Below, piece by piece: positions 10,065-18,122 of a stretch of DNA of 64,000 nucleotides. The notes beneath the pieces are model-generated. The model ran no database searches. It saw only the letters and a list, made by a program, of their open reading frames with translations, and was not told where the DNA came from. How positions within the stretch are numbered: position 1 is the stretch's first letter; each line of letters begins with the position of its first letter. The stretch is taken from contig NZ_JAJTTH010000009.1 of assembly GCF_021341665.1 (NCBI RefSeq), positions 1 through 64,000 on the forward strand, written 5' to 3'. The position numbers were made by a program, and so were the translations under genes. The DNA comes from Pseudomonas sp. Au-Pse12 (GTDB taxonomy: Bacteria; Pseudomonadota; Gammaproteobacteria; Pseudomonadales; Pseudomonadaceae).

Positions 10065-10457
10065 TCAGTCAGTGTGTGGGGAGGCGGCCTGCCGGCCCAG
10101 GTCGGCTATCAGGTAGAGCAGCCCGGCGGCGCCGCAGGCGAAGATCAGCGTCTGGGACAACGGCGAATCGAACAGATACAGCGGATGCTCGCGCAGATTG
10201 AAGTGCAGCCCGGCGTGGACCACGGTGAACCCGGCCAGCAGCCGCTGGCTGTTGCGGCGCACGGCGGGGCGCGAATGCCCGGTGAGCCAGATCAACGCGG
10301 CAGCCAGGGGGACGTGCAGGGCGATGAACAGCGCCTGCCCGAGCGCCGGATCGAGGTGGCGCAAGCCATACAGCAAGCGCCATTCGGACTGGGCCACGGC
10401 ATCCAGTTCATGCCCGGCGAACAGCGCCAGGCAGAGCAGCCAGAGTGGTTTTCTCAC
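10065..10457 (-). CDS. Small four-helix membrane protein, DUF6713-like
   Basis: A 130-residue protein with about four hydrophobic helices. The segment GHELDAVAQSEWRLLYGL after the first helix resembles a family I recall as DUF6713; function is unknown. I start at the GTG at 10457 because AAGGAA lies 8 bases upstream and the residues before it are not hydrophobic or conserved-looking; the frame remains open 19 codons further. It is the first gene of a two-gene unit with the DUF2834-like gene. It lies divergent from the acetyltransferase gene. Confidence 0.7.
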   Translation of the reverse strand: MRKPLWLLCLALFAGHELDAVAQSEWRLLYGLRHLDPALGQALFIALHVPLAAALIWLTGHSRPAVRRNSQRLLAGFTVVHAGLHFNLREHPLYLFDSPLSQTLIFACGAAGLLYLIADLGRQAASPHTD

Positions 10458-10602
10458 GGTGAAATTCCTTGAACAACGGCAGGCAAACAGGCTAAGTGGC
10501 ACTCCCGTCGCCACTCAATGACCTCACAGGTCATAGACAGCAGGGCGGCCGGTCCTGTCAGCTGCGCCTGGCATGACAATCACCTTCAAGGAGCGAGCAG
10601 TG

Positions 10603-11055
10603 ATGAGCCAACAGGCACCCGACCCGAGCGCGCCGCGGTTGATCCGCGAAGCCCGACCCGAAGATGTGCCGGCGATGCTTGGCTTCGATGCCTATGCCAG
10701 TGCCCACCCAGAGCGTGGCCAGGCGCTGCAGCGCGCGGTTGAACAGCGCCAGTGCTGGGTCGAAGTGGAGTCCGCCCGCGTGCTGGGCTACCTGCTGCTC
10801 AGCCATGATTTCTTCGATCAGGGGTTTGTCTCGCTGGTGGTGGTAGCGCCTGATCAGCAGCGTCGGGGCGTGGCCCTGCGGCTGCTGGCGGCCGCGCAGC
10901 AGGCCTGCCGGACGGGCAAGCTGTTCATCTCCACCAACCGTTCCAACCAGGCGGCCCGGGCGCTGATTGCCAAGGCCGGTTTCCAGCCCAGCGGGGTGGT
11001 GGAGAACCTGGATCCGGGCGACCCCGAACTGATCTATTTCAAGCCTGTGCGCTGA
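10603..11055 (+). CDS. GNAT family N-acetyltransferase
   Basis: The 150-residue protein has the GNAT fold: the acetyl-CoA-binding pattern QQRRGVALRLL follows the strand VSLVVVAPD, and ARALIAKAGFQPSG fits the C-terminal helix and strand of the family. Such enzymes move an acetyl group from acetyl-CoA to an amine; the acceptor cannot be told. The ATG at 10603 has AAGGAG nine bases upstream, which favours it over an ATG at 10573. It is followed after about 45 bases by an XRE-family regulator on the same strand, so the two may be co-transcribed. Confidence 0.88.
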   Translation: MSQQAPDPSAPRLIREARPEDVPAMLGFDAYASAHPERGQALQRAVEQRQCWVEVESARVLGYLLLSHDFFDQGFVSLVVVAPDQQRRGVALRLLAAAQQACRTGKLFISTNRSNQAARALIAKAGFQPSGVVENLDPGDPELIYFKPVR

Positions 11056-11100
11056 TTACCCAGGCCGGCGCCGAGCGCCCTGTAGAGGATGACCCGAAGC

Positions 11101-11922
11101 ATGTTCGAAGCCCATGCACCTAGCGCCGTCGACTCGCTGTCCGTGGGACAGTTGCTGCGCCAGTTGCGCCAGCAGGCGCGCTTGAGCCAGCTGGAACTGG
11201 CCTTGCAGGCCGGCATGTCGCAACGGCACCTGAGCTGTGTCGAGACCGGTCGCGCGCAACCCAGCCCCGAACTGCTGCACAGCGTGTTGAGCACCCTGGA
11301 CACCCCGCTGCAAACCCGCAACCGGGTGTTTCTCGCCGCCGGCTATGCACCGCGCTACGCCGCCCTGGCGTTGAACGACCCGGGGTTGGAACCGGTGCGC
11401 ATGGCCCTGATGCACCTGCTCAAGGCCAACAACCCGGCACCGGCTATTGTCATCGACAGCCACTGGCAGGTACGGGCGGCCAACCACGCAACCAGCGCCC
11501 TGTTTCAGCTATTGGGGTTGCCGTTGCAGGCGCTTGAGCAGGGTTTCAACCTGTTGACGACGCTGTTGGCGCCCGGCGGTTTCGGCGACTGCCTGGTCAA
11601 CGCCGAGGAGATCCGTCAGGTGGCCTGGCAGCGGGCCGCGCGGGAGGCTGCGGTGGACCCGGGGCTCGCGACCTTGCTGGCGAGCCTGCCATGGCCGGGG
11701 GAAGCGGCAGCTGCCCCGGACCTGGCCACGCCGTTGCTGCTGACCCGGGTCCGCGGGCCGCAGGGCGAGCTGCGTTTTCTTTCCACCTTCACCACTTTCG
11801 GCATGCCCCAGGACATCACCGTGGCCTCGTTGCGCATCGAGCACCTGATACCCGCCGACGAGCCGACCTGGCAGGCCCTGGCCCAGGCTTGCGAGCGACT
11901 GGACGAGGCCGACCCCAGCTAG
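11101..11922 (+). CDS. XRE-family regulator with MmyB-like ligand-binding domain
   Basis: The 273-residue protein has an N-terminal helix-turn-helix (QLLRQLRQQARLSQLELALQ, then QRHLSCVETGRAQPS) and a C-terminal region containing ANHATSALFQLLG and a closing HLIPADEPTWQALAQ. That arrangement is the MmyB-like regulator family, whose C-terminal PAS-like domain is thought to bind a fatty-acid-like ligand. GAGG at 11085-11088 lies 12 bases before the ATG at 11101; an in-frame ATG at 11089 would leave no room for it. The 3' end overlaps the convergent TetR gene by four bases. It may control the GNAT gene before it. Confidence 0.85.
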   Translation: MFEAHAPSAVDSLSVGQLLRQLRQQARLSQLELALQAGMSQRHLSCVETGRAQPSPELLHSVLSTLDTPLQTRNRVFLAAGYAPRYAALALNDPGLEPVRMALMHLLKANNPAPAIVIDSHWQVRAANHATSALFQLLGLPLQALEQGFNLLTTLLAPGGFGDCLVNAEEIRQVAWQRAAREAAVDPGLATLLASLPWPGEAAAAPDLATPLLLTRVRGPQGELRFLSTFTTFGMPQDITVASLRIEHLIPADEPTWQALAQACERLDEADPS

Positions 11923-12656
11923 ATCGCCAGGGCCTGGGCCGGGTTGTTCGCCAAGGCCGGTACCGCGCCGGCCAGGACCATGCGAGTCAGGGTTCTGGCG
12001 ACGTTCTGCAAGTCCCGGCTCGAAGGTTGGGCAACGCCGCTCATCAGGGCGATCTGCCAGCCGAGGGTGGGGTAGGTCTGGGTCGCCGCGCCAAGGAACA
12101 GCAGCAGGTGTTCCGGGGTGATGGCCCGGATCAGGCCGCGCGCCGCCCAACTGCGCAAACAGGCCATTTCACTGCGATTCTGCGCCTCCAGGTGGGCACG
12201 CCAGGCCGCCGGCAAGTGCTGCGCGCCGTGCAGTAATTCACTGCAGAGAATCTTCGAGCGCAGCGGGAAATCCGCGACGATCTGTATCCGCGCCTCGATG
12301 TAGGCCGACAGCGCCGGTGCCGGGTCGGCGTCCTCGTGCAGCACTTGCGACGCCTGATGCAAGGGCTCCAGCAGCGGTTGCAGGACTTCGGCGTAGAGAT
12401 TTTCCTTGGTGTGGAAGTAGTAATACAAGTTGGCCTTGGGCACCCCGGCGCGCTGCGCAATGTCCAGGGTCTGGCAGGCGCTGAAGCCCTTGGCGGCAAA
12501 TTCGTTGCGGGCGGCGTCGAGGATCAGTTGCCGGTGACGCAAGCGTGAGCGACGTTCCTGGCGGGCTGGCGGATCTGTCCGGGGCGCTGCCGAGTCGGCC
12601 TCGAGCGCCTGCGGGGGCAGGGAAAGCGTGATGGAGGAGGGGCGCGGCATGGGCAA
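11919..12656 (-). CDS. TetR/AcrR family regulator (RutR-like C-terminal domain)
   Basis: The 245-residue protein has a TetR DNA-binding domain preceded by a proline-rich tail of about 35 residues. The helix-turn-helix reads CQTLDIAQRAGVPKANLYYYFHTKENLY. The C-terminal domain (DFPLRSKILCSELLHGA, LLLFLGAATQTYPTLGWQ) resembles that of RutR/YcdC. Such proteins repress genes until a small ligand binds. A 16-base palindrome 23 bases upstream of its ATG is a candidate operator. The gene is convergent with the XRE gene, and the neighbouring gene on its 5' side is a small DUF2784 protein, so its target is not evident. Confidence 0.9.
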   Translation of the reverse strand: MPMPRPSSITLSLPPQALEADSAAPRTDPPARQERRSRLRHRQLILDAARNEFAAKGFSACQTLDIAQRAGVPKANLYYYFHTKENLYAEVLQPLLEPLHQASQVLHEDADPAPALSAYIEARIQIVADFPLRSKILCSELLHGAQHLPAAWRAHLEAQNRSEMACLRSWAARGLIRAITPEHLLLFLGAATQTYPTLGWQIALMSGVAQPSSRDLQNVARTLTRMVLAGAVPALANNPAQALAI

Positions 12657-12678
12657 ATCTCAGGGGGGCGAAATCGAA

Positions 12679-12694
12679 ATATACAAAAGTATAT
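12679..12694. promoter_or_regulatory. Candidate TetR operator upstream of the RutR-like gene
   Basis: ATATACAAAAGTATAT is a perfect palindrome with six-base arms and an AAAA spacer. It starts 23 bases upstream of the TetR start codon and stands out in GC-rich surroundings, which fits an autoregulatory operator. Binding is inferred. Confidence 0.5.
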
Positions 12695-12799
12695 AGCGAA
12701 ATGCCTGATGCCGGCTCCAGCGGCGTGGCAGCGGTTTTTGGCCGGGGGCCGGGAGTGTGCGGAGGCCAGCGCTGCGCCGTTGCCGCCGGCAGGGTGGGT

Positions 12800-13174
12800 T
12801 CAAGCGTGGCGGCGGCGAGCCCAGCGCTGGCCCAGATAGGCGTAGACCGAAAGGTTGATCAGCAGCACCAGGCTGCCCAGCCACAGCTGGATGCCCGGGG
12901 TCAGGCCGGCGGGGTAGATCAGCGGAATCAGGTAGTGCTCGATGAACCCGGCACCGTAGCCATCCTGGCCGGCGGCGTGGCGCAGCAGGTTTTCCCAGCG
13001 GGTCAGCGGGCATTCCAGGTGCAGCACTTCCACCGCCACGCCCCAGGCCGCGGCCGGCAGGTGCAGCAGCATCAGCCGTGGGTGGCGCAGCACCAGCAGG
13101 CCGCCCAGCAGCACGAAGACGATAAAGGACAGGTGAAACAGCACCAGGCTGTCGGCGGCGATGCGGTAGAGCAT
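12800..13174 (-). CDS. DUF2784 family membrane protein
   Basis: A 124-residue protein with about four hydrophobic helices, beginning LYRIAADSLVLFHLSFIVFVLLGG and containing LHLPAAAWGVAVEVLHLECPLTRWE. This pattern (two helices, then the E-x-x-x-L-x-C-P-L-T-x-W-E segment) is DUF2784, a family of small inner-membrane proteins of unknown role. The ATG at 13174 has AAGGAA nine bases upstream; the frame is open a further 43 codons but without a good start. It is the last gene before the non-coding repeat block. Confidence 0.87.
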   Translation of the reverse strand: MLYRIAADSLVLFHLSFIVFVLLGGLLVLRHPRLMLLHLPAAAWGVAVEVLHLECPLTRWENLLRHAAGQDGYGAGFIEHYLIPLIYPAGLTPGIQLWLGSLVLLINLSVYAYLGQRWARRRHA

Positions 13175-13289
13175 GAGGGTTCCTTGGAGGGGGGCAAGTC
13201 CGTGGCGTGAGCGCCGGGGGGCAATATACCGGGGGTGAACGGGGGCGGGCAGTGTTTCTTCGCAAGGCAGGAAAAGCCCGGTGCGGAGT

Positions 13290-13401
13290 GTAATGCTGTT
13301 CACTTAACAAAAAACGGCGCTTCCTCAAGATGAGCAAGCGCCGTTTTTCCTGGGCTTCGCTGCCACCCCAAAAGAGGCATTCTTCAAGTGCACAGCATTA
13401 C
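13290..13401. repeat. 112-bp element with 18-base inverted ends (MITE-like)
   Basis: The left end GTAATGCTGTTCACTTAA (13290-13307) and the right end around TTCAAGTGCACAGCATTAC (13383-13401) are inverted copies with two mismatches. A third copy in the right-end orientation lies at 13580-13597 with one mismatch to the left end. Between the first two lies a bidirectional terminator hairpin. The arrangement suggests a short non-autonomous mobile element or its remains. No transposase is present. Confidence 0.55.
13310..13348. terminator. Bidirectional intrinsic terminator
   Basis: AAAAACGGCGCTT (13310-13322) pairs with AAGCGCCGTTTTT (13336-13348). The A tract on one side and the T tract on the other make this a terminator that can work in both directions. 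Confidence 0.75.
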
Positions 13402-13403
13402 CC

Positions 13404-13535
13404 TGTGGCGAGGGAGCTTGCTCCCGCTGGGGTGCGCAGCGCCCCCGGTCGCGTCTACGCGGTGAGCCTGATAAACCGCGCCGGCAGGATTTACGACCGC
13501 TACGCGGCCGAGCGGGAGCAAGCTCCCTCGCCACA
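13404..13535. repeat. REP doublet in inverted orientation
   Basis: GTGGCGAGGGAGCTTGCTCC (starting near 13405) occurs again in inverted form at 13511-13535. Each copy is itself partly palindromic. This is the well-known REP/REPIN sequence class of fluorescent pseudomonads. The spacer of about 80 bases holds no gene. Confidence 0.85.
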
Positions 13536-13579
13536 ACAGGCCTTGTCACTACAACAAGCCCCCCCGCTCGTTCGGCCGC

Positions 13580-13597
13580 TTAAGTGAACAGCACTAC
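13580..13597. repeat. Third copy of the 18-base inverted-end sequence
   Basis: TTAAGTGAACAGCACTAC is the reverse complement of the left end at 13290-13307 except for one base. Together with the element at 13290-13401 it brackets the REP doublet, so the whole span 13290-13597 may have been built by nested insertions. Confidence 0.6.
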
Positions 13598-13710
13598 GGT
13601 GCGGGGGTGAGGGTTGCTGCTCGCAGCCGCCGTGGCGGCGCTACCTATACTGCTGGAACGCCATGGTGCTCTGTCGGGCGCTGGCGCGGCTATTGCGGGA
13701 GGAACTGGCC

Positions 13711-14739
13711 TTGCGGCGATCGATGCTCTGCTCTCGCCATTGGCTGCTGGCGCTGCTGCTGGCGCTCGCCGGCTGCGCCCACCGGGCCCCCGAAGCCGAA
13801 GCACCGGCCCCGGTCAGCCCGGCCACCTGGCGTCAGGTCAACAACGAGCTGCTCGACGCTTCCCGTCGCGCTACCGCCCAGGCCGAGGTCTACGCCCAGG
13901 GCTCCATGGAGCACTGGCGCACCCGGGTCTACCAGCAGACCGACGAGCAGTTCATTCCCTGGTTCAGCGGCTACTGGACCCAGGAGTGGCTGTCGCTGAA
14001 GGTGGGCTGGTATTCGCTGAACGATCGGGGCGATGCCGGGCAATCCTCCAGGCGCCTGGCCGCCTACCTGCAGGAGCAGTACCAGGAACGGGTGCTGGCG
14101 CCGGTGGCGCGGGAGATCGATGCCGACGCGATCACCGGCGAGGCCATGGAGTTCTATGTGCAGTTGCTGCGCCAGCAACTGGCGCAGATCAGCAGCCGTT
14201 ACCCACTGCCGGCGTCGCAGCTGGACCAGCACCTGGGGCAGGTCCTGGCCATCGATCTGGGGCCGGCCGCCGAACAGCGGGCCTCGTTGACCCAGTTGGT
14301 GCGAGTCGAGCCTATCGCCCGCTTGCCCGCCTATGGACCGTTGTTGCAGCGGATTCGTGGAGCGCCGGCCACCGAGCAGGGGGCGCCGGCCCCGGGGGTG
14401 TCCCAGGTGGCGCAGGTGACCAGCGATAAACTCCAGGCCCAGTTCGCCGCCCGCGGTGTCGCTGGCGCGGTCGCGGCGGCGGTGGGGCGGGTGGCTGGTG
14501 CGTTGATCTCGGTGGGGGTGGCCGGGGTCCGGGCACTGGTTCAGGACCATGACCGGGAGGGGCTGCAGGCCCAGACCCGGCGGGACCTGGGGGCGGCATT
14601 CGACCAGGCCTGGTCCAGGCAACTGCATGACCCCGAGCACGGGATCATGGCCGGGGTGTATTACCTCGGCCGACAGATCGAAAGCCAGTTGCAGGCCCCC
14701 GTGGCGGGCGAGGACCCCGCTGGCAGCGGGTCGCCCTGA
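13711..14739 (+). CDS. Hypothetical lipoprotein
   Basis: The protein of about 342 residues has a lipoprotein signal peptide ending in LALAGC. The mature part is helical, with conserved-looking aromatic segments (FIPWFSGYWTQEWLSLKVGWYSL), and near its C-terminal third a glycine/alanine/valine-rich hydrophobic stretch that could be a membrane-inserting hairpin. I do not recognise the family. I favour the TTG at 13711, which has GGAGGA seven bases upstream; an ATG at 13663 and one at 13723 are in frame but lack well-placed ribosome binding sites. It stands alone before a convergent flavoenzyme gene. Confidence 0.75.
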   Translation: MRRSMLCSRHWLLALLLALAGCAHRAPEAEAPAPVSPATWRQVNNELLDASRRATAQAEVYAQGSMEHWRTRVYQQTDEQFIPWFSGYWTQEWLSLKVGWYSLNDRGDAGQSSRRLAAYLQEQYQERVLAPVAREIDADAITGEAMEFYVQLLRQQLAQISSRYPLPASQLDQHLGQVLAIDLGPAAEQRASLTQLVRVEPIARLPAYGPLLQRIRGAPATEQGAPAPGVSQVAQVTSDKLQAQFAARGVAGAVAAAVGRVAGALISVGVAGVRALVQDHDREGLQAQTRRDLGAAFDQAWSRQLHDPEHGIMAGVYYLGRQIESQLQAPVAGEDPAGSGSP

Positions 14740-14745
14740 GGCGGT

Positions 14746-16509
14746 TCAGCGTGGATTGGCCACGGTGGCGGGAGGCAGCACGGCTTCATAGGCATCGACC
14801 CCGGCGGCATGGCGCCCGGCGATGTAGCCGAAGGTCATGGCCGGGCCCAGGTTGATGCCGCCGGAGGGGTAGAACCCGCCCATCACGCTGGCCATGTCGG
14901 TGCCCGCCGCATACAGCCCGGGAATCGCCGCGCCGGCCAGATCCAGCACCTGGGCCTGGGCATTGGTCTTGAGCCCGGCAAAGGTGCCGAAGCTGCCGGG
15001 CAGCACCTTCACCGCGTAGAACGGCCCCTGTTCGATGGGCGCCACGCAAGGGTTGGGGCCGGGGTACAGGGCGTCGCCCTGCTTGCGGTTGTAGGGCGTC
15101 GAGCCGCGGCCGAACTCGGGGTCCTGGCCGTGGCGGGCGTGCTGGTTGAACTGCTGCACCGTGGCCATCAACGCTTGTGGGTCGATGCCGCATTGGTTGG
15201 CCAGGGCCTGGATGGAGTCGGCCCGTTGCAGGTAGCCGCTGCGCACCAGCGGGCCCACGGGCAACGGGAAGGGGCGGGCATACCCCAGGCCGTAGCGGCG
15301 CTGGAAGCGATGGTCGCAGATCAGCCAGGAAGCCACTTCCTCACCGGCCGGCACCTTCTCGACCATGGCGGCGGTGTAGTCGTAGTAGCCGTCGGCCTCG
15401 TTGACGAAACGCTTGCCGTTGGCCAGCACGCCGATCAGCCCGGGCTTGGCCCGGTCGATGATGTGGGGAAAGTGCCCGACGCTGCCGTCGGCGTGCCGCA
15501 CCCGTGACACCGGGGCCCAGGCCGCCGGGCTGGCGAGGTCCGTGGAAAGGACCGCGCCGACGGCTTCGCCGAGGCGGATGCCATCGCCAGAGCAGCTCGG
15601 TGGCGGCAGGGCCAGGTGTTCGTCCGGCCCTGGTGCCCGAGGAAACAGGGTCTGGCGCCGAGCCGGGTCATTGGCAAACCCGCCGGCGGCCAGCACCACG
15701 CCACGCCGGGCGCGGATTTCCCGCAGGCCCTGGGGCGTGTCCACCAGGGCGCCGTGCACCCGCTGTTGATCCTGCAACAGCGAGCGGGCCGGCGCGGATT
15801 CCAGCAGCGTGACCCCCAGGTCCTCGGCGGACTTGCCGAGGCGGCCGATCAGCGCCACGCCGTTCACCAGGTGCATGGCCCGGCCGTGCAGCGCCAGATC
15901 CCGCAGGTGGCGGGTAAAACGCTTGGCGACATGCAGCAGCGACTTGAACGAGCGGGTCATGCTGAGAAAGGCCCCGAGGTCGGCCCCGGCCATGATCGGC
16001 ATGCCCATGAACGAGGTTTCCCGCAGGGTCTTGCGCAGCCGTTTCAGCAACGGGCCGATGGCTCGTGCGTCATAGGGCGCGGCGATCACCTGGTGGCCCT
16101 CGACCCCGGCGCCGGGCACCTGGCCGTGGATGTCCGGGATGCCATTGCCATCGACGAATTGCAGGGCCGTGTGCTGCTCGAAGAAGGCCACCATCTGCGG
16201 TCCGTTATCCAGAAAGGCGTCAACGCGCGCAGCGTCATAGCGTTCGCCCAGCTCATGCCTGAGGTAGGTGCGCGGTTGCTGCGGGTCTTCATGAATGCCG
16301 GCGCGGCGGGCCAGGGGGTTGCCGGGCACCCACATCCAGCCGCCGGACCAGGCGCTGGCGCCACCGAAAGTGGAATCCTTTTCCACTACTATCACTTTCA
16401 GGCCGTGCCAGGCGGCGGTCACCGCGCAGGCCAGGCCCGCGGCGCCGGAGCCGATCACCAGCAAATCACAATCCAGGGGCGGTAGAGGGGGAGTGGGGGC
16501 TTGGGTCAC
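14746..16509 (-). CDS. FAD-dependent oxidoreductase (ketosteroid dehydrogenase/fumarate reductase-like)
   Basis: The 587-residue protein starts with the dinucleotide-binding motif DLLVIGSGAAGLACAVTA and the downstream segment EKDSTFGGASAWSGGWMWVP. It ends with the typical flavin-closing segment GLYAAGTDMASVMGGFYPSG. This is the FAD_binding_2 family, which includes 3-ketosteroid delta-1-dehydrogenases and fumarate reductase flavoproteins; length fits the ketosteroid-dehydrogenase-like branch. The start codon is GTG, with AAGG about eight bases upstream. The divergent neighbour is a dienelactone-hydrolase fusion, so a joint catabolic role is possible but not shown. Confidence 0.87.
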   Translation of the reverse strand: MTQAPTPPLPPLDCDLLVIGSGAAGLACAVTAAWHGLKVIVVEKDSTFGGASAWSGGWMWVPGNPLARRAGIHEDPQQPRTYLRHELGERYDAARVDAFLDNGPQMVAFFEQHTALQFVDGNGIPDIHGQVPGAGVEGHQVIAAPYDARAIGPLLKRLRKTLRETSFMGMPIMAGADLGAFLSMTRSFKSLLHVAKRFTRHLRDLALHGRAMHLVNGVALIGRLGKSAEDLGVTLLESAPARSLLQDQQRVHGALVDTPQGLREIRARRGVVLAAGGFANDPARRQTLFPRAPGPDEHLALPPPSCSGDGIRLGEAVGAVLSTDLASPAAWAPVSRVRHADGSVGHFPHIIDRAKPGLIGVLANGKRFVNEADGYYDYTAAMVEKVPAGEEVASWLICDHRFQRRYGLGYARPFPLPVGPLVRSGYLQRADSIQALANQCGIDPQALMATVQQFNQHARHGQDPEFGRGSTPYNRKQGDALYPGPNPCVAPIEQGPFYAVKVLPGSFGTFAGLKTNAQAQVLDLAGAAIPGLYAAGTDMASVMGGFYPSGGINLGPAMTFGYIAGRHAAGVDAYEAVLPPATVANPR

Positions 16510-16810
16510 GGAGCAGGCCTTTGTTCATGTTGTTATTCCCAGGCACGGCTGATCGATGGCTGAAGCCCCGGATCCGATGGCATCGTCCGGATCGGGTTTT
16601 CGGCCGTCAGCGCCGCCTGGCTGTGCGGATGCGCAGATCATGCAAGAAAATGGAATTATGTTCCAGTATTTTGAAAGGCCGCTTTCCGGAGGCAATGATC
16701 CGCTGTGCTCCGGTGACAAACGCTTGCATTTGCGGGGTAGGCAAAGCGCTTGCAGCGGGTTCCTAATAGGCACCGGCCGTGATGAGCCGAGCCTTGAGGA
16801 GAACAATAAG
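16510..16810. other. Divergent promoter region
   Basis: About 300 bases between the flavoenzyme and dienelactone-hydrolase start codons. It contains an imperfect hairpin (GATCCG 16571-16576 with CGGATC 16588-16593, followed by GGGTTTT). No operator palindrome stood out. The upstream reading frame of the hydrolase is open here but lacks a start with a binding site. Confidence 0.4.
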
Positions 16811-18034
16811 ATGGGGCACTACATAGACATCAGCGCCGCTGACGGTGCGGGCGTATTCCGCGGCTATCTGGCCTTGCCCGCCAGCGGCCGGGGGCCGGGG
16901 CTGGTGATTGGCCAGGAGATTTTCGGCATCAACGGCAATATGCGCGCCACCGCTGATCTGTATGCCGAGGAAGGTTATGTGGCCCTGGTGCCCGACCTGT
17001 TCTGGCGTCAGCAGCCCGGGGTCGAGCTGGGTTACAGCGCTGCGGATTTTCAGGTTGCCCTGGGCTTGTTCGGCGGCCTGGACCTGGACCGCGCGGTGCA
17101 GGACATCGCCGCTTCGATCGCGGCCTTGCGCGGGCTGGAGGCGGTCAGCGGCAGTGCGGTGGGCTACGTCGGCTATTGCATGGGCGGCAAGCTGGCCTAC
17201 CTCACCGCCACCCGGACCGATGCCGCCTGCGCCGTGGGTTACTACGGCATGGGCATCGATGAATACCTGGATGAGGCGGCGCATATCCGCGGGCGCCTGG
17301 TGCTGCATTTTGCCGAACAGGATGTCTACTGTGACGCTGCGGCCCGCCAGCGCATCGGCGCGGCCCTGGCCGGGCGCCCCGGGGTGGAGATCTATAGCTA
17401 CCCGGACGCCGACCACGCCTTTGCCCGCATCGGCAGCGAGCATTACCACAAGCCTTCGGCAACCCTGGCTCATGGGCGCAGCATCGCTGCGCTGAAAAAG
17501 GCCCTGGGGCCGGACTTCGACCTTTGCGCCCTGTGGGATGCCCATGTCAGCCACGAATTCGCTACCCGGGACGTGCCGGCCACCATGGCGACCATGGTCA
17601 AGGAACCCTACGTCAATCACGTGCCGACGCTGACCGGAGGCGTCGGCGCCGCTGATCTGAGCCGTTTCTACGAGCAGCATTTCGTCCACGGCAACCCGCC
17701 GGACACCCGCATGATCCCGGTGTCGCGCACCGTCGGCGCGTTGCAGGTGGTGGACGAATTCATCCTCTGTTTCACCCACAGCACGGAAATCGACTGGATG
17801 CTGCCCGGGGTCAAGCCCACCGGCAAGTACGTGGAGATCCCGATGCTGGCGGTGGTGGGCTTTCGCGGCGACAAGCTGTGCCATGAGCACATCTATTGGG
17901 ACCAGGCCAGCGTGCTGGTGCAGATCGGCCTGCTGGATCCGGCAGGGCTGCCGGTGGCGGGGGCCGAGTGCGCGCGCAAGGTGCTCGATGAAAGCCTGCC
18001 GTCCAACCAGTTGATGGCCCGTTGGCAGCGCTGA
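16811..18034 (+). CDS. Dienelactone hydrolase fused to SnoaL-like domain
   Basis: The 407-residue protein has a dienelactone hydrolase domain at residues 1-240 with the full catalytic triad at Cys123 (GYCMGG), Asp171 (EQDVY) and His202 (DADHAF), the same numbering as the classical enzyme. A second domain from about 265 to 407 contains VVDEFILCFTHSTEIDWMLPG and KYVEIPMLAVVGF, which looks like a SnoaL-like polyketide-cyclase fold. The first domain hydrolyses lactones or esters; the role of the second is unknown. GAGGAGAA lies about ten bases before the ATG, so I reject the longer upstream frame. It is convergent with ppnN, separated by a strong terminator. Confidence 0.9.
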   Translation: MGHYIDISAADGAGVFRGYLALPASGRGPGLVIGQEIFGINGNMRATADLYAEEGYVALVPDLFWRQQPGVELGYSAADFQVALGLFGGLDLDRAVQDIAASIAALRGLEAVSGSAVGYVGYCMGGKLAYLTATRTDAACAVGYYGMGIDEYLDEAAHIRGRLVLHFAEQDVYCDAAARQRIGAALAGRPGVEIYSYPDADHAFARIGSEHYHKPSATLAHGRSIAALKKALGPDFDLCALWDAHVSHEFATRDVPATMATMVKEPYVNHVPTLTGGVGAADLSRFYEQHFVHGNPPDTRMIPVSRTVGALQVVDEFILCFTHSTEIDWMLPGVKPTGKYVEIPMLAVVGFRGDKLCHEHIYWDQASVLVQIGLLDPAGLPVAGAECARKVLDESLPSNQLMARWQR

Positions 18035-18060
18035 TCTGGCAGGCGTACTACGCAGAATGA

Positions 18061-18086
18061 CAACGGGCCCCGCGAGGGGCCCGTTG
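18061..18086. terminator. Bidirectional terminator between dlh and ppnN
   Basis: CAACGGGCCCC (18061-18071) pairs perfectly with GGGGCCCGTTG (18076-18086) around a GCGA tetraloop. It lies between two convergent genes, so it can end both transcripts, although T runs are short. Confidence 0.7.
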
Positions 18087-18122
18087 CTGTGGCGTGGTTT
18101 GTGATGGGCTGCGCGATATGGC

